From Clostridia bacterium (GTDB taxonomy: Bacteria; Bacillota; Clostridia; TANB77; CAG-508), in contig JAFRDD010000010.1 in the NCBI GenBank assembly GCA_017404025.1, positions 1 through 44,147 of the forward strand: a stretch of DNA of 44,147 nucleotides, in the 5' to 3' direction. Below the pieces are notes generated by a model. The model saw nothing but the letters and a program-made list of their open reading frames with translations. It was not told the origin of the DNA and ran no database searches. A program made the translations under genes and the position numbers. Below are positions 31,001-35,584 of the stretch, piece by piece. Position 1 is the first letter of the stretch, and the number at the start of each line of letters is the position of its first letter.

Positions 31001-32165
31001 ATCTAATAAACATGTTGAAGTAGAATTTAGGAAAAATTCTAAAGTTATAGTAAAATATTTATCAGCAATAGAAGTAGATGAAGAAGGAAATCCTAAAGTT
31101 TTAGCCGAAGAAGAGACAATAGAAGGATATGAAGGAAAAGATTTTAATACATCTAGAAAAACAATTCTAAATTACATAGCTTCTGATAAAGGAGTTACAG
31201 ATGAATTAGAAGATAGTCTTGAAAAATATAGTAGAATCAGTTTAGACAGTTTTAATAATGCAAATGGTAAAATGTATTCTGATACAGTAACAATTATATA
31301 TTGGTATGATAAAATTTTAAGTGGAATAATTATAAAACATATTGAAATTACAGAAGAAGATAGAGAAAATGGTTTAACACAAGAATCTGGAAAATTATTA
31401 GATTTTGAAACTTTATCAGGATATAAAGATGAAGAAGAAATAACTACAAGAAATACATATGATGGTTATGTTTCTGTAGATGGATATATAAGTGAAGACG
31501 AAAATATAATTAGTGTTAAGAAAGAAGAAGACGAAAAAAGTGTTCATTATATAGAAGACAGTGTTGTAGAAGTTATTTACTATTATGAAAAACAATTTAA
31601 TATAACAACAGAAGTAAAATTACATAATGAAGATGGGGAGCAAGTAAAAGGTGGAACAATTTCTGGAGAAAATGCTGGAGTATATGAAAAAGTTTATAAT
31701 ATGGGAAGTAACAAAAAAGAAATAAAAATTACACCAGATGAAGGATATAGAGTAAAATTAATAACAATAAATAATAGAATAATAAGTGAAAGTTTATTAG
31801 CAGAAGGCGAAAATGGTGTTATAACTATAGATACATTAACAAAAATAGATGAAAATATTCATATTGTAGTTGAGTTTGAGGCTATTCCTAAAGAAATTGA
31901 ACCAGAGCCTGAACCTGAACCTGAAAAAGATGATAATAATGAAAAAGAAGAGCCTAAAGACGAAATTGAAGAAAGTACAATAGAAAATAACGAAGACACA
32001 AGTAATTTAACAGAAGAGACAAATGAAAATGAACAAAGTGATGTAGATACTACTAAATTAGTATATGCAAAAAATGTAAAAACAGGAGATACAATATTTA
32101 GTTATGTAACATTATTTATATTATCTATCTTTGGAATTATAATTAGCAAAAAAAATAAAAAATAA
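19041..32165 (+). CDS. Giant repeat-rich cell-surface adhesin-like protein (4374 aa)
   Basis: A single unbroken frame encodes a cell-surface protein. Order: N-terminal membrane/signal segment (residues 7-27); a beta-rich region to about 960; four Cna-B/SpaA-like domains starting near 963, 1077, 1191 and 1321 (the last LFRLTKVDSKTGEPLKNVKF); two GLUG blocks (about 1434-1774 and 1774-2154) with repeated GGIVG and CYNTG; a KGGSITGED-type domain (about 2173-2264); a fifth Cna-B-like domain split by nine ~120-aa modules (about 2315-3487); MucBP-like repeats (about 3547-3890); two more KGGTISGE domains; a PEPEPEPE spacer; and KNVKTGD, a membrane helix and KKNKK at the end. Conserved Lys and Glu in the Cna-B units suggest isopeptide bonds. 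The C-terminus looks like a sortase signal with Asn-Val replacing Leu-Pro. Adhesion to host or partner cells is inferred. AAGGAG precedes the ATG; the gene is monocistronic. Confidence 0.9.
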   Translation: MKSKIKIIICCLITVVFMSMLYIGLGKIKENIRISKMSIEDKRALNYEQLTEEDKLVEGTKNVEFSAFFTRDLNGDGYAEKLKGTCKRINEKDTLYAELNVLSQGYLKDGEITLNAENFNWTTALVEDNIVDHDYIGVNKSIKLKEKVNNGSQKLFWGSIDSNIGNNINNYSKINSITLTGTYIIENEDGTIKTEVPIRKTVYFTVDWYGETETKVNKYYYEKDKFKTFDNQECEIESLISEENVQVKFTAAISETNKELILQKQILDITIPKLNNYDATSVTVTNKNVNYNYDENTGILRIIKESELDEEGNVNNTVPRSNLYNVEIEYPLESYTSMNANTFNLDILLKGYNYGYNNQNQEFEAIHESDTEGLLTLVYSNPRGDVWNLQPYIGNADIKDFKIRHVVSKQQLADLYNQNVYEEAKELYPVEWRVFINNNEGVDKLILEEKKEEEDKSDEFLDADGNYESISQYINTVGIYFQDATGLLGNDGWIKLYDGKTGLLLETFYKEDWEKYDKNNLYNVNLKTIKIETSKPINRGSLGIFQIKEIDNNALLNKYDYNQFEKLLYMYTYLKGTLELAEGYVTETNETTSIISKSNYAYYEMDESVQELTIIPENISNQKTENVNLKIDTKVVSGNQKAWKNGVFLIEMPEEIINLKINDIELTNESVKINNYYTYEENGKQYIKIFTKNIQPQTFTIIINADITANPLNPTKNSKIKLYGFNENCNNYSKKSADIFDLDKDGNVADNIGCVEDDLTILAPSGLLTAEYVSNYDDKESITIAPNIADIEKADETRTATINVSVTNNYSGTISETKILGKIPFEGNTYILTNDSLNSKFNTSIVGRIKVPETLKDYTTIYYSEKEDTTKDLSNANNMWKTESEVEDWSKIKTYLILLGDYKLQKDETEVFSYEVEVPVGLNYNTASYSDHAVYYCLDTENGKLETQTEPNKVGIAIVSKYKFELTKNKKSFDNILVKDATYKATTLDVEGKEISVIATTNEEGKLLFKELYFDREYTLEEVDSPDEYMINNEIIKFKAVVDEEGKLKIIVTEGNFKEIPEVIENENLIKAKLEDEVKFILNINKKDSEQNNLENVKFRIISENIAQSYKTDSNGKIEITGLNINEEYELEEIEAEGYYVDTNKHKFKIVRDNEGNLKVDSEDAILNAMIITEREVTPIVELNLVNEKIPTYNLEVIKVEENLQEEDTQNLIKLANAKFLLNSIDKGTQEEFITNIDGKFEVNDLFLHVENKPITGEYTIRELKAPEGYSNNIEEVKIKVTKNENNDLEVDVQNRDNLKSFKDVKVEGNTVKLYLQDKPLFRLTKVDSKTGEPLKNVKFIIYEVDDYGRKIDYAKDVNGNYVGELNEKGQYIVVTDNNGNINLPLRGGKYKTVEVEFLDGYEIKQTEELFEISNGDNIEPNEKEKIYKNVEINTIEDLVDLSIEVNNSEEKNYYYVKLNKTLDFNEDSSYRNPNIKTELTSGIGFTPIGNRENLKEFRGIFDGNGNEIRNIYINSSKVSAGLFGYISDATIENIGVTGEINGRNYVGGIVGLVDSNCIINKCYNKCNLTGKDVGGICGASVYDAIRKINSCYNTGNITAENNAGGIIGNASSNSDTSVIYSGRIANNIFTYDITNCYNRGSVTGNVSGGIVGYAYSANKYDDGINRITANINNCYNTGDITGVSGQKEISVGAIIGNVREDVEGLTKVENCYYLSTITISGDNKNNYGERKTAANMKSVDFVDLLNPNEYAKDTGNINNGYPILNKQRYIEKINYVEDLLDLSIDVDLGYTYEGRTVILNNNLDFNNIYSYNDYQTKKYGDLNENGTIEDLKTELTTGKGFLPIGNNERGFAGIFDGQEKNINNIYINREDEYTGLFSKTTNAEIKNVKMNSGVINGASSGGIVGYAKNSNISNCTNNCEINGKYQAGGIAAYTYNGNIERCYNTGDVHCYSASSGYSENSAGGIAGDSSSTITECYNTGKITCESVSNTYTGTHISDNTTKSNAGGIVGKQSYGSIKNSYNNGDIECNALCNAIINNNNNAISYLGGIAGYTSGNISNCYNTGFLNGRSNSKNGNTYVYEGGVVGNVRGNAAIVNNYYLDSIKLSGIVNSYGDKVTSEEMKSLEFYNDLNTDLVWNYRGTTYNPVLATPTQIQVNESTQVTIENDLKELKITTDVYELDGVKGGSITGEDMQPYETVDYNGNNTKEIIMIPDEGYNIISITVNGEEIEYTVDNNGTYTIGQNYFTNMNENKHIVVAYAPKEQILKLKKIDKDTEESLEGATFKIERIDDGTLKNDEIKEMKNSSDIVYLNPSFIYYFEPVNEGFVPNNLNVQDTQANSFLEIDLSNDTDNYELTVNIEGKSKDAFWGLISERTAYSSKPERTNNNLVYYIDENDGNVEAKDYSIYLQGGKKYYLNLGYKCSDSEDTIKINKINFDKVKNGNEIELVNKNIELVPGTSNINNTFEKVDGKYVPKSEYACSKIEINLEDYDGSYEVIVNAGGEEETYGFNGEFESYIVEGENTPAQVQESDYIFSIKKSGDDKRKDYSKILQGGKKYTLYFEYSNFNENTQNTVNARINSIRIKAKEKSKENKDELTPSGQYYFIKQDGVYIPNNLNLNRSTTALSYKEIDLTNEEGDYQIIVSAEGKTYLPFWAVVTENEPGDSNSVSNSAGNIFRCTNSTQLERYDYSYYVKGGKKYYVTIGYNSSSRNNVAKIYDIRYEKVTSELIPNGRHSFTDMGDYYSPSNLNTNNNLTALAYREIDLTNSETDYELIVNAEGKTNAPFWGVVTENTPANANSHSSNTLFYIVNNTEVTATDYKQTLTKGKKYYLNFGYIAVGTDDKAKINAIILYKTNDGLISNGEYYFVNDNGAYIPNNLNKANNTCALSYKEIDLTNEEDDYEVIVNVEGKANAPFWAIVTQDEPTNSSSSSSDKRFIYIQGRDQSAKNYRTFLEHGKKYYLNFGYFASGTGNTVKINRISIKKAQTDLQTNTPNYFIKINGIYVPSNLNGDFTSKAISYKEIDLTDKSGYYKLTVNTEAKVTANYLAEIIEDNLSGNKKTTLFSTGGNNTINGDYSSLLEGGKKYYLRLEYMAVSNTDSVKINNIKVEDLGNIINDNYYFEYNNGGYVPNNLNMNNNSTAYTHFKIDLTNNVGNYKLTVNARGKSYKNCWGTVTENAISKEYIEDKAFMNVTSNENKDYNVILQGGKIYYLNLAYKTNSTTDEIKINSIQLQTMQDEILKTNAVDYFLKKDGYYAPRNNNAGIETKAEGNKEIDLTDKEGNYKLVVNAELSGKIKGYVEEENSSNTKILFDDIISTSIPAKDYSVILQGGKKYNLKFEYIPKSNGDMKINSINLYEVETTSDKYYFRLEDEKYVSTNKLDNTVSHSYIPLDLRNTSGKFRLKVNAEISSEDADYGYAIVSEKLILANYKDANEKLISISGEVEAKDYETVLNGGKLYYLHLIYDKNSEVTAGEDIFKINNIGLTDYYTGEVKTDKNGEVSKVLYPGRYKVTEINAPKGYSLNNEPQEVLVEAGTENETLVFRNAKQPKIIVHHYYKDKLAQTPEEMYTTKKVAEDEIYTDEKGEKYETSPRIDLQNLSLQKDENGKYIIPENAIGVYGDETIEISYYYELEPIELTIHHYIEGTQNKLAEDKVIKTDSTISFDENGNYEITTQNEYSLKDNEDYINLIDAYNLTSVESTIKEDTTIEDILQYNKKSEITYYYIQKEYEYTVHYFYDGIEDVSKLEHKVVDNKDPISEYEDKIENGYRFEKVKALNSEGEEGDMPLQLTDNKETNVINVYYVKDNYNYEVRYFYDGDMDNTKTEKYIAENGSVITDYKDKIEDGYVFQKVRALDQEIDGEKDLPLIVGSDKNKNVINVYYVRKPDESKVHITTSVIEHTEVSKSGVEKTVKGGTISGEDEAIYEEVTKNNDSTKEIIITPDEGYQVAKIIIKQNKEDEEQNEIDFKDLVEDDGKVVLKSDNGFFKNMESNKHVEVEFRKNSKVIVKYLSAIEVDEEGNPKVLAEEETIEGYEGKDFNTSRKTILNYIASDKGVTDELEDSLEKYSRISLDSFNNANGKMYSDTVTIIYWYDKILSGIIIKHIEITEEDRENGLTQESGKLLDFETLSGYKDEEEITTRNTYDGYVSVDGYISEDENIISVKKEEDEKSVHYIEDSVVEVIYYYEKQFNITTEVKLHNEDGEQVKGGTISGENAGVYEKVYNMGSNKKEIKITPDEGYRVKLITINNRIISESLLAEGENGVITIDTLTKIDENIHIVVEFEAIPKEIEPEPEPEPEKDDNNEKEEPKDEIEESTIENNEDTSNLTEETNENEQSDVDTTKLVYAKNVKTGDTIFSYVTLFILSIFGIIISKKNKK
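23340..25500 (+). repeat. Two tandem GLUG-repeat blocks in the giant protein
   Basis: Each block opens with a related lead-in (EDLVDLSIEVN and EDLLDLSIDVD), then TPIGN or LPIGN, IFDG, GLF, and a ladder of GGIVG/GGIAG plus CYNTGxI units, and closes with an MKS-x-x-F segment. The blocks are diverged tandem copies of about 340 and 380 residues and probably fold as a beta-helix-like stalk. Confidence 0.8.
25984..29500 (+). repeat. Nine copies of an unnamed ~120-aa module in the giant protein
   Basis: Modules start near 25984, 26420, 26833, 27235, 27623, 28018, 28386, 28770 and 29127. The shared pattern is YxPxNLN, then YKEIDLTN, YxLxVNAEGK, PFWxxVTEN, a variable loop, GGKKYYLNFGY and KINxI. The second, eighth and ninth copies are the most diverged. 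The all-beta pattern suggests a jelly-roll or Ig-like sandwich. I do not recognise a named family. Confidence 0.85.
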
Positions 32166-32171
32166 TAATAA

Positions 32172-32216
32172 GACGACTTATTGAAGTAAATTTTACATCA
32201 ATAAGTCGTCCTTTTT
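32172..32216 (+). terminator. Terminator of the giant surface-protein gene
   Basis: Perfect 13-bp stem GACGACTTATTGA (32172-32184) / TCAATAAGTCGTC (32198-32210), loop of 13, followed by CTTTTT. It begins 6 nt after the stop codon. Confidence 0.92.
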
Positions 32217-32234
32217 GTGAAATAAAATTCCCTA

Positions 32235-32263
32235 TTGAAATAAATGCTTTTTTATGATATAGT
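32235..32263 (+). promoter_or_regulatory. Extended -10 sigma-A promoter of the WG-repeat gene
   Basis: TTGAAA (32235-32240), 17-nt spacer, TATAGT (32258-32263), with TG one base before the -10 box. About 28 nt upstream of the ATG. Confidence 0.65.
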
Positions 32264-32291
32264 ATAGCATAATAAATCAAGGAGGAAATGT

Positions 32292-33815
32292 ATGAGCAGA
32301 GGAAAAAGATATGATGATGAGCCCAAATTAAATATGAAAAAAGTATTTGCGGTTGTAATAGCAATTGTAGCAATAATAATGTCTATATTTGTTATACAAG
32401 GTATAATATCAAAAGATAATACAAAAGGAAAAATAAGTAGTGAAAGCTATTTTACAATATATAAAAATGAAAAATATGGAGTAATAAATTCAAATGGAGA
32501 TGTTATAGTAGATCCAGCATATAAAGAATTAATTATAATTCCAAATAATAAAAAAGATGTTTTTATTTGTACTTATGATGTTGATTATGATAGCGGAGTA
32601 TATAAAACAAAAGCTTTAAATAGTAAAAATGAAGAAATTTTTACTGAATATTCAAACATAGAAGCATTAGCTAATAATGATATAAATAATAATATTTGGT
32701 ATGAAGATAATTGTTTAAAAGTGCAAAAAGATGGAAAATACGGGTTAATTAATTTGGATGGAAAAGTTTTGTTAGAACCACAATATGAAGATATAGCCGC
32801 ATTAGATGGAGTTAAAAATTCTTTGAAAATAAAAAAAGATGGAAAAATTGGAATTGCCGATAAAGATGGAAAAATAATAATTGAACCTAAATATTTGGAT
32901 ATAACCAATTTAGGTAAAGACAACAAATCTGGATTTATTGTAAAAGACCAAAATGAAAAATATGGAGTTATAGATTATTCTGCAAATAAAGTTTTAGAAA
33001 GTAAATATAATTCAGTTGAAAAAATATCTGGAGATAATCTATATGTTGTAAAAGAAGATGGAAAAACCAAGGTTATAAAACAAGATGGAACAGACTATAT
33101 AACAGAAGGTTTTGACAAAATAAAAACAATTTTATCAAGTGCAAAAGATGGTGTTATCTTTTCTAAAGATGGTAAATATGGAGTTATGAAAGAAAATAAC
33201 GAAATAGTAATTGAACCTGTTTATGAAGATTTAATTAAAGCTCAAAATACAACTCTTATAGCAAAAAAAGATGGAAAATATGGTGTTATTGACTTTAGTA
33301 GAAATCAAAAAATATTATTTGATTATACAAGTATAAAATATGACGAAGTTGCAGATATATTTATAACAGAAAATAGTAGTTATATAAATACAATAATAAA
33401 TAGTGTTTATGAAACAAAATTATCTGGAATATTAATAAAAATAGATACAGAAAAGGGGTATATGAAATTAAGAGTTGGGGATGAATATAAATATTTTAAC
33501 TTTAAATTCGAAGAAAAACCAGTTACTGACATATTAGTTTCTAATACACTATTTTTAAGTAAAAAAGATGGAAAATATGGTTTCGTAGATAAAAATGGAA
33601 AAGTAGTAGTAGATTATATTTATGATGATGCAACAGATCAAAATAGTTCTGGCTTTTGTGCAGTTAAAAAAGATGGAAAATGGGGAAGTATTGATATAAA
33701 AGGAAAAGTTATTCAAGAGCCAACATATAATTTAGATGATTATTTAGAAGTAGATTTTGTAGGAAAATGGCATTTAGGAAAAGATATAAATATGAATTGC
33801 TACAATCAAGAGTAA
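32292..33815 (+). CDS. Membrane-anchored WG-repeat protein
   Basis: The 507-aa product has a short cytoplasmic tail, one membrane helix (about residues 17-38) and then about eight or nine WG-type repeats of 30-60 aa. Each repeat follows the pattern KKDGKYGxID, a short turn, GKVxxEPxYxD; examples are VQKDGKYGLINLDGKV and SKKDGKYGFVDKNGKVV. WG repeats form beta-rich, probably propeller-like or extended extracytoplasmic structures of unknown binding function. GGAGGA (32281-32286) precedes the ATG at 32292; the ATG at 32288 is out of frame. The gene has its own promoter and a terminator before tatD, so the link to its neighbours may be only positional. Confidence 0.88.
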   Translation: MSRGKRYDDEPKLNMKKVFAVVIAIVAIIMSIFVIQGIISKDNTKGKISSESYFTIYKNEKYGVINSNGDVIVDPAYKELIIIPNNKKDVFICTYDVDYDSGVYKTKALNSKNEEIFTEYSNIEALANNDINNNIWYEDNCLKVQKDGKYGLINLDGKVLLEPQYEDIAALDGVKNSLKIKKDGKIGIADKDGKIIIEPKYLDITNLGKDNKSGFIVKDQNEKYGVIDYSANKVLESKYNSVEKISGDNLYVVKEDGKTKVIKQDGTDYITEGFDKIKTILSSAKDGVIFSKDGKYGVMKENNEIVIEPVYEDLIKAQNTTLIAKKDGKYGVIDFSRNQKILFDYTSIKYDEVADIFITENSSYINTIINSVYETKLSGILIKIDTEKGYMKLRVGDEYKYFNFKFEEKPVTDILVSNTLFLSKKDGKYGFVDKNGKVVVDYIYDDATDQNSSGFCAVKKDGKWGSIDIKGKVIQEPTYNLDDYLEVDFVGKWHLGKDINMNCYNQE

Positions 33816-33819
33816 ATAG

Positions 33820-33859
33820 AAGAGCTGGGTTGTTTATATAAGATAATCCAGTTCTTTTT
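33820..33859 (+). terminator. Terminator between the WG-repeat gene and tatD
   Basis: 12-bp stem (33820-33831 with 33845-33856, two G-T pairs) around a 13-nt loop, followed by TTT. It starts 5 nt after the stop codon. Confidence 0.75.
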
Positions 33860-33889
33860 AGTAATAGTCTAATAATTTGGAGGTAAGTA

Positions 33890-34666
33890 ATGGAATTCTT
33901 TGATTCTCATGCACATTTAAATGATGAAAAATTTAATGAAGATAGAGAAAATATTATTAAAAGCATAAAAGAAAATGATATAACAAAATTTGTTTCAGCT
34001 GGATATAGTTTAGAATCAAGCAGATTTGCAATAGAATTAGGAAAAAAATATGATTTTATTTATCCGACTTGTGGTATTTCACCTAATGATATTCCACAAA
34101 CTGAAGAAGAATTGTGGAAAGAATTAGAACAAATTGAAGAATTATTGAAAACAGAGGACAAAATTGTTGCCGTAGGAGAGATTGGTTTAGATTACTATTG
34201 GAATATAGAAAATAAAAATCTGCAAAAATTAGCTTTTATTGAGCAAATAAAATTGGCTAATAAATATAATTTGCCAATACAGATTCATACAAGAGAAGCT
34301 GTTATGGACACTATTCAAATTTTAAAAGAAAATGAAGTAATGAAAAAAGGTATTTTTCATTGTTGCCCTTTAAATAGAGAATTAGTAAAAGAAGCATTAA
34401 AATTAGGTTTTTATATTTCTTTTGCAGGGCCTGTTACATTTAAAAATTCTAAAAATGCAAATGAAATTATAGAGATGGTACCAATTGAACAAATGTTAAT
34501 TGAAACAGATAGTCCGTATTTGGCTCCAGAGCCAGTAAGAGGAACAAGAAATATACCTATAAATGTAAAATATATAGCACAAAAAATTGCTGATGTTAAA
34601 AAAGTAGATATAAATGTAATTGCAAAAAATACATATAAAAATGCTACAAAAATATTTGAATTATAA
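33890..34666 (+). CDS. tatD: TatD-family metal-dependent hydrolase
   Basis: The 258-aa TIM-barrel metal-dependent DNase/hydrolase is of the normal TatD length. Metal ligands follow the family order: HAH near residue 7 in FFDSHAHLND, Glu in VGEIGLDYYW, His in IQIHTREA, His in IFHCCP, and Asp in ETDSPYLAPEPVRG. TatD proteins have 3'-5' exonuclease activity and are linked to repair and to DNA degradation. GGAGG lies 8 nt before the ATG. No promoter is obvious past the preceding terminator. Confidence 0.95.
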   Translation: MEFFDSHAHLNDEKFNEDRENIIKSIKENDITKFVSAGYSLESSRFAIELGKKYDFIYPTCGISPNDIPQTEEELWKELEQIEELLKTEDKIVAVGEIGLDYYWNIENKNLQKLAFIEQIKLANKYNLPIQIHTREAVMDTIQILKENEVMKKGIFHCCPLNRELVKEALKLGFYISFAGPVTFKNSKNANEIIEMVPIEQMLIETDSPYLAPEPVRGTRNIPINVKYIAQKIADVKKVDINVIAKNTYKNATKIFEL

Positions 34667-34671
34667 AATAT

Positions 34672-34705
34672 AAAAACACTTACAAAATTTAAGGTAAGTG
34701 TTTTT
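34672..34705. terminator. Bidirectional terminator between tatD and lemA
   Basis: Perfect 12-bp stem AAAAACACTTAC (34672-34683) / GTAAGTGTTTTT (34694-34705). The A- and T-rich arms let it serve both convergent genes. Confidence 0.9.
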
Positions 34706-34715
34706 CTTTATAAAT

Positions 34716-35279
34716 TTAATTATTAAAATCTACTTTTACATTATTTCTTGCTTCAGCACTTTGAACTTGGAATAATTCTCTTGCTGTAAAATGAAACATA
34801 CCAGCAACTATATTTGATGGAAATACTTGGATTTTAGTATTATATATAGTTACAGTGTCATTATAAAATTGTCTAGAAAATGATATTTTGTTTTCAGTAT
34901 TTCTTAATTCTTCAGATAATTCTGAAAAGTTTTGATTTGCTTTTAATTCTGGATAACTTTCAGAAACAGCCATAATTGTCTTTAATGCAGTTGACATTTG
35001 GTTATCAAGTTCTGCTTTTTCAGATATGCTTGTTGTATTTGCCCATGCAGTTCTTAATCTTGCAATGTTTTCAAAAGTTTCTGATTCATGCTTCATATAA
35101 CCTTTTACAGTTTCAACAAAGTTTGGAATTAAATCAAATCTTCTTTGTAATTGAACATCAATTTGGCTCCAGCTGTTATCAACTTTCATTTTTGCTTGAA
35201 CTAATCCATTGTAAGTAGCGATTATTGCAATAATTAAAGCTATAACTATTATAGCAAGAATTATAAATGGTAAAGCCAT
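34716..35279 (-). CDS. lemA: LemA family membrane protein
   Basis: The 187-aa product has an N-terminal membrane helix (about residues 4-23) followed by a helical-bundle domain with the family signature NGLVQAKMKVDNSWSQIDVQ, RRFDLIPNFVETVKGYM and the late IVAGMFHFTARELFQVQ. The function of LemA proteins is not established. In many bacteria lemA is followed by a TPM/YgcG-type or HtpX gene; here it stands alone between tatD and the peptidase cluster. GGAGGA precedes the ATG, and an extended -10 promoter lies 34-62 nt upstream. Confidence 0.93.
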   Translation of the reverse strand: MALPFIILAIIVIALIIAIIATYNGLVQAKMKVDNSWSQIDVQLQRRFDLIPNFVETVKGYMKHESETFENIARLRTAWANTTSISEKAELDNQMSTALKTIMAVSESYPELKANQNFSELSEELRNTENKISFSRQFYNDTVTIYNTKIQVFPSNIVAGMFHFTARELFQVQSAEARNNVKVDFNN

Positions 35280-35312
35280 AATATTAAATCCTCCTTCAAT
35301 TAATTTTATAAT

Positions 35313-35341
35313 ATAATACCATATTATAAAAATTTAAGCAA
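35313..35341 (-). promoter_or_regulatory. Extended -10 promoter of lemA
   Basis: On the minus strand TTGCTT (35341-35336), 17-nt spacer, TATTAT (35318-35313), with TG one base upstream of the -10 box. Confidence 0.65.
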
Positions 35342-35512
35342 GAAAAAATAAAAAAAACTTAAAAGTTAATTGATTCCGTAAGAAAAACTATTTAAACTGC
35401 AATTACTGTAATTATAATGTAATACAAATTTAAAGAAAATTTAAAAATAATAAATGTTTGTATTTCCGTAAATTTATAGTTGCTAACGTTAAAAAAGACT
35501 GAATTTCTAGTA

Positions 35513-35540
35513 TTTACAAAGCATTAATATAAGATATAAT
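35513..35540 (+). promoter_or_regulatory. Promoter of the two-gene peptidase operon
   Basis: TTTACA (35513-35518), 16-nt spacer, TATAAT (35535-35540). The -35 lies within AGTATTTACAAA, repeated exactly upstream of the third peptidase gene. Confidence 0.7.
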
Positions 35541-35584
35541 TATAATAAGGAAAAAAGCGTTTATTGAAGGGAGAACAAAAAAGT

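Larger units (their letters stand above)
35280..35584. other. Divergent intergenic region between lemA and the peptidase operon
   Basis: About 305 nt without a gene. It holds the lemA promoter, the peptidase promoter at 35513-35540, a second candidate pair TTTAAA (35391-35396) / TATAAT (35413-35418), an 11-bp palindrome ATTACTGTAAT (35402-35412), and two TTCCGTAA copies (35374-35382, 35464-35472). Confidence 0.6.
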
